Below, piece after piece: positions 38,192 through 49,487 of a DNA stretch of 64,000 nucleotides. Position 1 is the first letter of the stretch. Each line of letters begins with the position of its first letter. The notes under the pieces were generated by a model. That model saw nothing but the letters and a program-made list of their open reading frames with translations. It did no database searches and had not been told where the DNA came from. Position numbers and translations under genes: made by a program. The stretch spans positions 8,659,829 through 8,723,828 of the forward strand of contig OZ023275.1 of the NCBI GenBank assembly GCA_964007475.1, written 5' to 3'. Source of the DNA: Hybos culiciformis. Lineage: Eukaryota; Arthropoda; Insecta; Diptera; Hybotidae.

Positions 38192-40894
38192 TTACCATTA
38201 ATAAAGGATTTTTCTTTTAAAATTCTTTTTTTATTTTTTTATATAATGTTAATTAACAGCTTATAAAAATGAAATAAAAGATCTTTTATTATCGTAGTTT
38301 TAAAAAATTAATGCTGACATAAACATTAAATATCCGCTATAATAAATTTGATGGTAAAACAGAACTGTGTTGGGTATAACACTGTTAAATTATGTTGTTA
38401 ATGAAAATCAAATTAAAGTTTTTTTTTTAACTTTACACTTAAAAAGATATAAAATTAATTTCTTAAGACCGGTAAAAATTATTTAAAATAATTTTATTAT
38501 ATAATTCAATTATAAATAAATAAATATTAAATAAGTACTAAGCGATATTCTTATTAGGTATTACGTTAGATACGTTCACTCAATTCAGAATTTACTCATT
38601 GAAGAAATTAATGATATTATTTTCGGTCAATTGTTTGATTGATCGGTTGATTGATTGATTTTCCCTAGTTTTTCTGTTGATTTACATAAATATTCATCTA
38701 TATATACATATTTTTTAAAGGTAAATTTTATATCGATGGACATAATCTATAATATTTTTTTGTTAACGATCCTGTATGCAAGCATGTAAAAAATCTGACA
38801 TCTTTCTTGATAATTTTCAAGAAACGATTTAGTAATATAAATAAATACGAACATTTATTCTATCCAAATTAATATTGAGATATGCAAGTGTCAATTCGTC
38901 TTCAAATACCACATCATATAACATTGATAATATTTTTATAATTCGATAAAAGTTATTATAAAAATCTGCCCACAAAAATATTGTAACTATACTTATATAC
39001 TATGCCCACTCTTACGAAATTTAATAACTTAATTATGCAATACATTTATTATGGGATATACTTAGTATGTAAATTTGATTGAGATTATTTTTTTTTTAAT
39101 GAAAATATAAAAATTGTTAAAAAAAAAAACACAAATAATCAGCTTAAGTATGATCTACGATAGGTTTATGTAATTTTAAAATTCGTAATAAAATTGTTGT
39201 ACACAATAGACTCTCAAAGCTGCTATATTATTATTATTTAACATTGCAACATTATCACGATTGGTCTCTGCAATAGGTTGAAGTTTAAAATAAAGGAATA
39301 AATTTTGGAATTTTTTAATTGTTGTATTTATATTTATAATAATACATACATACATACATTTATTTATATATAGCTAGGAAGATATTATAAATATTTTAAA
39401 TGTTAATAATAATATCATTTTTCTCAGTCACATTTAAAAACAAATTAAAAATATTAAATTCCATCAACTACGTATCAACTAGATATTACAAGTATAGAAT
39501 AAACTATATCTTTAATTTTATAATTATCTAATGGTGTTAAGTCAACAAGTGTGTGCTGTGAAATGAACACAAGATGGATTATCGTATTTCCAAACATATA
39601 GTTTTTCATTACATAGAAAAAAAAATGAAAATAATGAAATTTTAAACTTTTTTCCTACGCACTATCTCCTCGATAATATTTTATAATAATTTTAAAAATA
39701 AAATATACTTAGATATCTTGGCGCTCACTAGGTGGACCACCAAACACGTTACATAAATGGTATAAGAAGAAAATATTTTATTTTCTATATATATGTGCAA
39801 CTTTTCTTCATTCAATTTTTATCACCATTATAAAAATAATGTTCATGTTTATAAAAAAAAAATTAAATAAATAATATTATACAAATATTTTTATGTAGTA
39901 TTATAAAGATGTTAGAAAGAAAAACTTGTTTTAACTATGATTGAATTTTTATTTTTTTTTTAATTTAAAGAAACCAGGAAAAATATAATTTAATAAAAAG
40001 AATCTAGAGATTCACATCCGCTTGAATTTATGTAACCAGAACTTAATTTTAATGATAATTTAGATTAATAAATATGAAGAAAAAAAATAATGCATCTGAA
40101 AAGTCGTACTAGATGTACAACATTATGTACATAAATGAGAGACACAACTTTCCATATAATAAATGTATAATTTTGCTAAACTCTTCTATAATAACTTACA
40201 TACAATATTGTTTCTTACAGACCGGAAAATCTTTTAAATTTAACATTGTTTTAATTTTTTTCTGACTTATCCTTTTTTTCACTCAATTTTCAACTTTTTA
40301 ATATAACCCCTATTTTTTATGCTAAAAATGAAGGTTTTTAATGAAACAACACCATCGTAATAGTTGTAATAGTAAGAGTTCTGAGTATAATAATAAAAAA
40401 AACACTTATTTTAAATAACAAAATTCGGTTTTTATTTATTAGTAGTATTTATTAGTAGTACAATTGTATTTAGTAATATAATTTTATGAACTTAATTTTT
40501 TGTTAAAAGTTTATTTTTTATAATTCATGTTAACATGCTAAAAATCTATTCTAGCAAGGTATCACGAAAACTGAAAGAAATAATTATTACCTAAAGACAC
40601 TGGTGACTTAATTGTATATATAATATAATTAAAATATAAAACAAAAATGTCTTTTAAAAAAAAAATTTAAATTTAACATAATACTGATGAACATAAATAT
40701 GTTTTTTCGAAGAATATAAAAGAAATTTTCAAAATTATCTTTCCAAAGATTTTATACAAAAAACCAGAAACAAGATGTTTTTTTTTTTTATATCCAGTTT
40801 TAATGCCTTTTGGGAGATATCTGATTTTTTTTTAAGTAGTGGGTATATACAATTTAAATGTACACAAAAAATTTTCTTATTTTTCTTGCAACAG

Positions 40895-41128
40895 AGTGTC
40901 TGACTTTCGTCCATTGATTAAAACTGTGTACACAATTTGTAATGAAAAGCCAGCGAAAATATTTCTGGGTATAAAATCCAAAGATTCTAAACATACTTTG
41001 CTACTGAAACATCCTTATTTTTTTATGAAGAAAAGGAACTTATAAAGTCATTTAAAAAATTTTTTTTTCCTAACTATGAAATCTATGTATTTGACGTTAA
41101 AGAGAAGAAACTCACAAATAAAAAATAA
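40895..41128 (+). pseudogene. Methyltransferase-like C-terminal exon, possibly frameshifted
   Basis: A strong acceptor (ATTTTCTTATTTTTCTTGCAACAG, AG 40893-40894) opens a frame from 40896. It begins VSDFRPLIKTVYTICNEKPA and continues KIFLGIKSKDSKHT, stopping at 41043-41045. The DF...LIKTVY...C...PAKIFL pattern resembles the C-terminal part of METTL21/METTL23-type (methyltransferase family 16) proteins. A second frame, open from about 40979, reads FFYEEKELIKSFKKFF and then NYEIYVFDVKEKKL to a TAA at 41126-41128. This looks like the continuation after a +1/-1 slip, as expected for a decaying copy. The catalytic SAM-binding part was not found upstream, so this is either the last exon of a gene with distant exons or a non-processed pseudogene. 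Confidence 0.35.
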
Positions 41129-42329
41129 TCAGGGCGGTGTGAATTGAAACACCATGTATACTCGTATGTGTATAATTTTGTTAAAACATTTGTGTTATTG
41201 ATCTCGCGTTCAGTTGAATATTGAATTGATCAAAATATTTTAGGTACGTGACACCGAGAATTAAAAAAATACTAAGTAAAGATTTTTAGACAAAAATAAT
41301 AGGTTCAAATTAAATAAAATAGTATGTAGATTAAATTTAGTATAGCTCTTTTAGTATTCCTGATATATTTCAACATTAGGGATCTACACTACTGAACGAC
41401 TTAATTCACTTGACAAATTTATATCTATGAATTAGTTTTGATTTTATCAAATCTATTTATCTTTCTTAGATGCAAAATATCAATAATCAATATTATGAAA
41501 TTTAAATGATATACTTATCTGTAAAAATTAATTTTAAATAAAAAGTCACATAATATCGAATCGTGATTTCATACGCCTCACTAAACTTATCTTCTTCAAA
41601 TAATTTTAAGACCATAAAAATATTATTTGATTGTTTTTAGATCAGAAAACAAAAATTGTGTATAGTATTTGTATACAATGGCAAACAAAAACAATTAGTT
41701 TCATTTACACACCTTAACTTCAAAACATATGTGCGATTTATCTATTATTTATAAATGTATTAAAAAGACAAACCTGCAAGACATTATTATATTGACAAAA
41801 AGTATGAAAAAAATCTTCTTTTTTTTTTTTTAATTTTGATCGAACCTAGAAAAGATTAACAAAAAAAAATAAAAGAAAACAAGAAATTTAAAATCAATGT
41901 ATTTAAAAAAAAACTAAACCCGCATGTTTTCACATACAAAAGACATTTTACCAAAGACCTCAATATCAAATTTATTACAATTTGTTCATAATATAATTTT
42001 TTTTTTTTTTAAATATTTTTTTAACATTTTTCGTTTTACGAATATTAAAAATAAAAAAAAAATTGTTTTATATCTTTTTAGTGCACGAAACATTTTTTTT
42101 GTTTTTCAGATACATGTATCTTATTATTTAAGTTTATTTTAAAGTTTCATGGGTGAACGAAATAACGCAGTCAAAGAAAAACAAAAAAAAAATATTTGAG
42201 CTGTGAAGGTTTTGATAAATTTTTCGTAAATTTCATATTATGGCTTAAAAGTTTAATTAGAAAGTTTAATCGGATATCGGGTATAATTCACACTTATTGG
42301 TGATCCGAAAATATTTCTAATGTAGGAAA
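41129..42329. other. AT-rich sequence upstream of the hAT relic
   Basis: No gene is seen. Part of it may be degenerate 5' hAT sequence, but no 5' terminus matching the 3' end at 43101 was found. Contains T and A runs near 41820 and 42000. Confidence 0.4.
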
Positions 42330-42950
42330 ATGGCAAATTATGGGGAAACGGAAGAAGGAAGTAATATAACTCCAGAAAATTTGTTCATGCAGATTTATAA
42401 TGTTTTTGATACTCTATTATCTCAATAAAATTGGCGTTATGAGCAACTGACAACTATCTGCAACGATTTTTCCTTTCCGTTTGGTTCGTTTTTAGAATCA
42501 ACCAGCGTTTTTAATCCAAAACAGTCGACTGCAGATTTAGCCATTAAGTATAGTAAAAATTTTAATATGTACGAGTCCGCCTTTAATATTCAAAGCTTCA
42601 AATTTGAAGCCTCGACGCTTATACGTAATATTAAAACTGCAACTTTACTTGAAAATTTGCAGGCACTTCATGACTTTGGCTTAATTGAGTCTTAGCCAAA
42701 CATTAATATTGCTCTGCGAATATTTCTCACTCTTCCAGTTTCTACTGCATCGTGTGAAAGAAGTTTGAGCAATCTAAAATCAATCAAGAATTATTTAAGA
42801 TCCACTATAGCACAAAAGAGGCTATTCAATCTTTCGATAATATGTATTTAATATAACATTATAAAAAAAATATGTAGTTATGACGATGTTATAAACGAAT
42901 TCGCGGAAATGAAAGCCAGAAAAGTGCAATTCAAATATAAACATTTATAA
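42330..42950 (+). pseudogene. hAT-superfamily transposase relic, C-terminal part
   Basis: One frame of 207 codons runs from the ATG at 42330 to the TAA at 42948, broken by three in-frame stops: TAA at 42426, TAG at 42693 and TAA at 42849. No frameshift is needed. The C-terminal part contains INIALRIFLTLPVSTASCER followed by SLSNLKSIKNYLRST, the hallmark of the hAT dimerisation domain. The preceding region (FNIQSFKFEASTLIRNIKTA) fits ZMYM/DUF4371-type hAT transposases. The N-terminal BED/ribonuclease-H half is absent. It is a dead copy; the relatively intact frame suggests it is not very old. Confidence 0.9.
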
Positions 42951-43101
42951 AAAATATAATAATAAACAAATATTTCTTTACATTTTATTAACTATATTCA
43001 TTTCTTCTAATTAATTTTCCAAAAAAAAAAAAATGAGGATTAGGTTAGGGCCCAAAAATGTAATCTTGCACAGGGCACTAGAAAAGCTAGTTACGGCGCT
43101 G
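42330..43101 (+). mobile_element. 5'-truncated hAT element
   Basis: Behind the transposase relic, 43031-43101 reads ...TTAGGTTAGGGCCCAAAAA...CACAGGGCACT...CTAGTTACGGCGCTG. The reverse complement of the end is CAGCGCCGTAACTAGC, fitting hAT termini that begin CAGNG. No matching 5' terminus was found, so the left boundary is unknown and the start given is simply that of the coding relic. Confidence 0.6.
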
Positions 43102-46100
43102 TATGTATAGATATATGAATTCTTATGCGATAATTTAAGAATATTTACTTTCGCTTTAAAAGTTTTGAATGAATTATACTTTTTTAAGAATTTTTATAAG
43201 TCATGAGTTTGAACTTCTTTAATTCGAAGTAATTCATATTTAAATTTCGTTTAATTTTTTTGAAAGATTTTACGAATAAATAAATGTGTTTATGGAATTT
43301 GGGTGTTTTGTTTATTTTTATCAAGTCTCTCAGCACAAAATAAAAATAATTTTTAATGACATTTTCGTTTATATTTATTATTTTACAAGTCTTAAACAAA
43401 TCGAACACAGAATCGTGAGAATATATAATAATTTAAGACTATCAAATTTTTTCAGTAACAGACCGTACATTTTTTATTGATTTCAACAATGAGAAACCAC
43501 TCTAAGCTTAAACTAATATAAAAACACAAGTTACATAATAAAAACAATATCGAAAAATAAAGAGAATTTTTAGTTTATTTTATAAATTTGAAATCTTGAT
43601 GTAATGCAAACGTAATAAAGGACTAATCCTCTCTGACTGTGTAACAACCTTGTCTAGTCATTTACCATCTTTTAATAGTTTTGATTGAACCAATTGGATA
43701 TTATTATATTAAGAAAACAAAAAAACTTTAATATCCCTGATCAACTGGTTTTTTTTTTTTTTTTAACTAAATAAATAGTTGGCAACATTTTGAAATTTAT
43801 AAACAACTTATTATTATTTTTTTCAAGAAAATATTAAGATTCCAGATATTTAATTCATCGTAAAAACCAGTCTTCGTCTATCATTTAAACCGATAAGATT
43901 TATGTATTCGTATCTTTTTTTAATTTATATTTAGTTTTTATTCAGTTAATAATTTAATTTTATTTTGAATTATTTTGAACAATTTTGTTGTTGGAATTTT
44001 CGTTTAACGCTTAAATACGATTTTTTTTGTAAAACGCGCGCGTTTCTTATTTTAATTTTTTTTTTTTTAATTAAAAAAGAAAGAAGTTTATTATTAAGAA
44101 AAAAAACAAAAAAAGAAAAACGAATTTTTCACTTGAAATAAAAATTAATAACATAAAAAAAATAAAATAAATGTTTCTTTTGAAAATAAAAAAAAAAAAA
44201 ATATTTAAAAGTGAAATAAAATTTTATTGAGGTAAAAATTATTAATTTGATTATTGGAATTTTGCATGAAACGAAAATCTTAAAAGAAAATAAAATATTA
44301 AAAGAGAAAATAAACGCAATTAAATTTTATTCTCAAAAACAAGAAAATAATTTTTTTTTGTTTATTTAAAAAAAAAAAAAATTAAAAATCAAATTGGATA
44401 CACTTATTTTTTTTTTTATTGAATTCTCGTGAAAAGGTAGGTTGGAAATTATTTAATTGTCTCTAAAAAAAATATTGCACAAACACGATAACATTATAAT
44501 AATGTACCAAAAGTATAATTAAAAGGCTTAAAACTACTTTACAAAAAAAATAAAAATTGAGGCAACTCTAAATGCTTTGAGTATTAAAAAATATTTGTCA
44601 AAAATTTATACATAGTTAAAAATCGTGTTATACCACGGTTCACAAGATAAAATTGCCTGCACAAAGAAAACCTTAAAATCAAAAAAAGATGAAACTATAT
44701 ATTTTAACTAGTATTCACCAAGTATTCACTTTTAGGAAAAAGTTAAACAACCGAAAAATTTCCAATTTCAATTATATGACACTATTAAAATATATATTTT
44801 TAACTGTCGATCGTAAAACTGATTTCAACTGATTTACACTAATCTAACAAAGCATTTGACAAATATGCTAATTTTCAAGAATTTTAACCTAAGTAGTAAT
44901 TATTAAAAGTAAAATTAGAAGCTAATTATTACTTACAAGTATAAATAATTATTCTGTTTAATTCTGTAACTACGTATGCAATTATGTTTTGCAATGCAAA
45001 GAGTTTTTTGTTTATTCAAAACATCTGAAATATTAAGGTTACAGAAAAGTTTTTGACTTTTAAAAAAAACTAAGCATAAGTTAATATATATGTCAGACCA
45101 AGTTTAAGCGGTGCCGGAAATGAAATAATGTAGACATAAACATAAATATTATATAATTAACATCTATTAATATATATAAGTACTGTAAAATAGAAGACAA
45201 ATCCATAAAGATCAACAATTTGTTAAAAATATTTAATTTAATTTAAAATTACTAAAAATAATTTAAAAAAAATTAAAAATAAAATAAATAAAAATAAATA
45301 TCTATATGGTTTACGCTACATTTATCACAAAAAAACTATTTCACTGTGAAATTTTACACAGTGGAGATTTTGTATGTAGTTCAATCGACTTAATCAAGTT
45401 GTTGCAGAGTTTCATTTACACAAAACATAGCACAAATACTTAGATCAAGTGGATAACTGAAAAATTCACATGAATACCAGCTCGTGGAGAGATTAACATA
45501 TTATCATGACGGTAGACAAGGACTCTATACTAAATTTAAACTACCTGTAGATTGAAAAAGTCTTAAAATGAAATATTTAATTTTTTTTCTTATTTAGAAT
45601 CTACATCGTATTGTCAAATAATAATTTTTTGAAAATGTTTTGAGAGGACATACACACCCCACTAAACTTACAGGTTCAATAATAAATTTGTTTGATTCAG
45701 TAACCTAATGTTTTATCATGTAGAACACTTTTTCCAATTTGACTGTTTTGTAATTTCAAAAAAAAAAAAATTTTTTTTTTAACCTTAGCATTTGAATTTC
45801 ACATTTCTTGTTATGCATTTTATAAAAACATCACGCGAAAGACTAGCAGTTTTCGCCTATTAAAAAAAATTGTTAAAAAAATATTGTCTTCGAATAAAAA
45901 GCAAAAAAAAAAAAACTGAATAAAATTTCTTTAGCCATACTTTTGTTACAATAGAAATTCAGTCATGCGCGGTCATTAAGAAAAACAAAAAAAATAAATT
46001 TATTGGAAAAATTCATAAAAAAAAAAAATTATAAAATTATAATGATAGTGATCTATTCACCTTTTTACAAATCTTTTGGTTTTTTTTTTATGAAAATTTA

Positions 46101-47447
46101 AATAGAAAATTTATTCGAAAGCATTACAAAAGAAATTTAATTTCATTTTTTTCTTAATTTACATAAAAAAGAAAATTTGTATCAATGATCGAATTAAAAA
46201 AAAAAAATAATAATAATTTATCATAAAATGCATTTATTGTTTTCATTTTGATCAATCAAAAATCATAAAAATGCAATGAAATAGAAAGTCCATAATAACG
46301 TTAATTTAATTTTGATTTCATAAATTTTTATATAGAGGTGCAATAATTAAATTTATTTGTTTTGGCGTTGATTAAATTTTTTTGATCGAAAAATAACAAA
46401 TTGAAATTAAAAACGAAATCATAATCTTTTTTAAGACTATTGTGAATAAAGAAAACTATAGTGAAAATATTTGTATGTTACATATTTCCCACTATATGAT
46501 TTTTTTGTTCAATTTTGATGGAAAAACTTTTTATTTCCATTCTCTGAACTGTATAACTGACCAATTTGACACAAACTAGCTGGAGCTATTAAATGATTAA
46601 ACTTATGGTAAATTCCTATATTGTAAACTTGAATAAAAATTTGAAGACAAAACTATAATATTTAATAGCATTTTTTTATTTGTGACGAACTAGGGATCTA
46701 GATTCTAGTACAATTTATTAGGGACATAGAATTGCAATTATTGTTTTTCTCTTGAGGAATTTCGCAAACAATTTTGATCATATACTAAATTACATATGTT
46801 TTCTTCTTACAAAAATCTTATCAGCTTTTAATTATATTTTATTATGTAACAATCTAATAAATATGTAAAATATGTTTGTTGTATCTGAAAAAAAAAAATA
46901 AGTGTAAAATTTGTCATTATACTTCCTTTTGTTTTAATAAATCTTATATTTCTTTTAATATTAAAAACAAAAAAATAATAATATAGTATACAATGACCGT
47001 ATTTTTTCTTTAATTTAGTCATTAAATTAAGGAAATCATTTTAATTTTATTTCCAACGCTCTTCAAACAAAACAAAAAAAAAAAAAACTAAACTCATCTG
47101 TATAGTTGTATTTTGATATTTTGTTTCGAATCAATGATTTTTTCTTCTACAAAGAGTGTAATTTATACCATTTTGAACGGAAATAGCAAATATCTTATAC
47201 AAAATTTTTCATACAAAAATAAATTATTGTAAGTTTATTTACATATTTATATTTATATTTTTTTTTGTTTATAAAATTAAAAAGAAATATTTTTTTAAGT
47301 ACGCTCCCAACAAAATTAATTAATAATTTAAAATTATCAGTATGTTTCAACGAACTCGAAAAAAACAAAATTTTAAAATTTAATTATAAAAAACTTTATC
47401 TGTTTTTGTATTAAAATATAAAGCTTCTAAACTTGATTTAATTCGAA
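43102..47447. other. Gene-poor AT-rich interval
   Basis: Homopolymer blocks at 43990-44470 and 45750-46410. AAACGCGCGCGTTT, a palindrome with alternating CG, at 44032-44045. A small hairpin CACTGTG-n8-CACAGTG near 45343-45364. No gene recognised. Confidence 0.45.
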
Positions 47448-47455
47448 CTAAGCAT

Positions 47456-48034
47456 CATAGCCGGGCAAAATACTTGTAATTTCAAAATAGTGTAATTCGA
47501 AATTACTAATTCAATTACATTTTGTAATTTGTAATGTGTAATTCAATTACATTGGTAGATTCGTAATTAGAAGAATGTAATTTTAATTCGTTAATTCATA
47601 TTTGTAATTTGTATTTAGTAATTTGTATTTCTATATACTTGTAATTTCAAAATACTTTTACTTCTTTCAAATTACTTAGCGTTAAAAATTTATCTCTTTA
47701 CTTAACTGTAAAATTCGTATGTGTTAGAAATTCAAATAAAATAAAAAAAGTAAGCTTTCTTTTCGTGTTTTAATTTCTCAATCTCAATAGAACTTTTATT
47801 TTAAATTTTTTATTTTTTTTTTCAATACTGGATAATTTGTAATTGTAATTTTGTAATTTTAAATTACATTATTGTAATTGGAACCAAAAATAGTGTAATT
47901 TCAAATTACTAATTTGTATTTTTTAATTAAACAAAAAATGTAATGTAATTTCAGTAATTTAATTTGAGGTAAATTTTTGTGTATTTTGTAATTTGTAATT
48001 TAAATTACATTCGCATGTATTTTGCCCGGCTATG
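47456..48034. mobile_element. hAT-type MITE with perfect 8-bp target duplication (579 bp)
   Basis: The termini are CATAGCCGGGCAAAATAC and its exact reverse complement, 18 bp. Both sides carry CTAAGCAT (47448-47455, 48035-48042), the 8-bp duplication typical of hAT elements. The interior is almost entirely built from GTAATT/AATTAC words in both orientations, for example TGTAATTTGTAATGTGTAAT near 47524-47543. No coding capacity. Confidence 0.9.
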
Positions 48035-48042
48035 CTAAGCAT

Positions 48043-48726
48043 AAAGCCAAGTTCTTTATCCTAGCTGTACTATACTATCAAAATTCAAAAGAAACAAAAT
48101 TCTATATTGGGTATTATTTTGAACTTAAGACAAGTTTTACAAAAGTCTAATTTAAAACTCAATGGTTTTTTTTTTTTTTTATTTTGACTTTTTATCGATA
48201 GCTGGCAATGTATAGAATATTTTCAATTGTGGAAAAAAAATTTTAATTACAAAATTAATAAATTACAATTTATGTTTTCTTCGCTCAGTGATTTTAATAA
48301 AGAATTTTATAAAGATCAATTATATTTTGTTGTTCTCAGAAAACATTTCGCACAATGAGTAAGAAAATTAATGATCCCAAGGTTTTATCATATTGAGGTT
48401 ATAAGACCCAAAAATATTAACTTTCTGTAAATAATTCTCCTAAAATTTAATAATTATCTATGTGCAGATTTTTTTCGATAAACTCATCATTTTTGTATTC
48501 GGAAATCATCTTACCTATCATGTATACATATATCGTTTTGCTTCAGAAAATCACGTTTAACACTGAAACTAAATAAGGAAGCATGTTTAAGAAATTATTC
48601 TGCAATTATTAATTAAAACACTTAATAATTTAATCTAATTTAATAAAGATTTACAAAATCAACCAAAAATATAAATATAAAATAGTCCCAAATAATGAAG
48701 AAGGAAATGTTAATATTATATACATA
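48043..48726. other. AT-rich spacer between two transposable elements
   Basis: About 680 bp with no recognisable gene or repeat. Confidence 0.5.
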
Positions 48727-48944
48727 CACAGAAAAAAATTTGCTCGTACTAATAACTAAATAATTCGTTAAAATCAACGAAAAATTCGTTATTTTGGCTA
48801 CAACGAACATTTCGTTGAAAAAAGCTCGTAGTTCGTTAAAAAAGTTCGTTAAAAAAGTTCGTTATACCCCAAAACCAAAAACCTTTCAAATTCTTCAGCA
48901 AAAACACCGCAAATACGAAAGAAAAATTTTACTAGACTAAATTT

Positions 48945-49238
48945 TATTTTTTATTTATTTAATTTTTTATTTATTTCTTTTTTATTTTTTATTTTAATTT
49001 TTTTTTATTTTTTTTTTTATTTTTTTTTTTATTTATTTATTTATTTATTTTTTTTTTTAATTTTTTTTTATTTATTTTTTTTATTTATTAATTTTTTTTA
49101 TTTATGTTTCTATTTTTATTATTTATTTTTTAAATTTTTTTATTTAATTTTTTTTTAATAATTTTTTTTATGCCCGCTTGTGGCTTCGAACCACTGTCCT
49201 AAACATTGCAATCCATCAACTCTGCCACTGAGCTATGA
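48945..49238 (-). mobile_element. tRNA-headed SINE with long A-rich tail
   Basis: Read on the minus strand it starts TCATAGCTCAGTGGCAGAGT, a tRNA D-arm/A box (49219-49235). It continues to GGTTCGAAGCC, a T-arm/B box (49182-49192), ends the tRNA-like part with AAGCGGGCAT near 49170, and then runs for about 225 bp as A-rich sequence with TAAA/TAAATAAA units. ACTAAATTT flanks both sides (48936-48944, 49239-49247), a 9-bp target duplication expected of LINE-driven retroposition. Sequence identifies the head as tRNA-derived; the anticodon region (GATTGCAATG) and acceptor ends no longer pair, so it is not a functional tRNA gene. The parent tRNA might be Cys or Ala. Confidence 0.8.
49170..49238 (-). 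promoter_or_regulatory. Internal RNA polymerase III promoter (A and B boxes) of the SINE
   Basis: The A box TAGCTCAGTGGCAGAGT and B box GGTTCGAAGCC keep the conserved positions of type 2 pol III promoters, and their spacing is that of a tRNA without an intron. Whether it is still transcribed cannot be judged. Confidence 0.6.
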
Positions 49239-49487
49239 ACTAAATTTACGACAATGTGTAAAATGGAAAATATAAGTTCTGTATGGATTGAAATTTTTGT
49301 TTCCCGTATTTAACGATAACGAACTTTTTTAACGAGTACTAAAAATGAAAAAAAAGGTTCGTAATAGAAAATAAACGAAATTTACGTTACAAAAACGTAT
49401 TTATTCATTATTTTTCGTTATCTTAACGAGAATGTCATTAACGAACTTTTTTGACGTAATGAGTACGAGCAAATTTTTTTCTGTGTA

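Larger units (their letters stand above)
36919..40894. other. Gene-poor AT-rich interval
   Basis: There is a TA run at 37411-37441, and an open stretch of about 134 codons (minus, ~38193-37787) described separately. Otherwise AT-rich sequence with homopolymers and small tandem duplications, for example TTTATTAGTAGTA near 40435-40460. Confidence 0.45.
48727..49485. mobile_element. TIR element interrupted by a SINE (759 bp in all)
   Basis: The termini begin CACAGAAAAAAATTTGCTCG and continue TACT: 24 bp, perfect, at 48727-48750 and inverted at 49462-49485. TA lies on both sides (48725-48726, 49486-49487), suggesting a Tc1/mariner-type insertion, though TA is weak evidence in this sequence. Inside each end are repeated GTTCGTTAAAAAA/AACGAAC words (48834-48863 and 49331-49343 and others). 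Without the inserted SINE and its duplicated target the element would be about 456 bp. No coding capacity. Confidence 0.8.

Noticed and set aside
49170..49240. A functional tRNA gene on the minus strand.
   Set aside because: Acceptor and anticodon stems do not pair, and an A-rich tail and target duplication mark it as a SINE.
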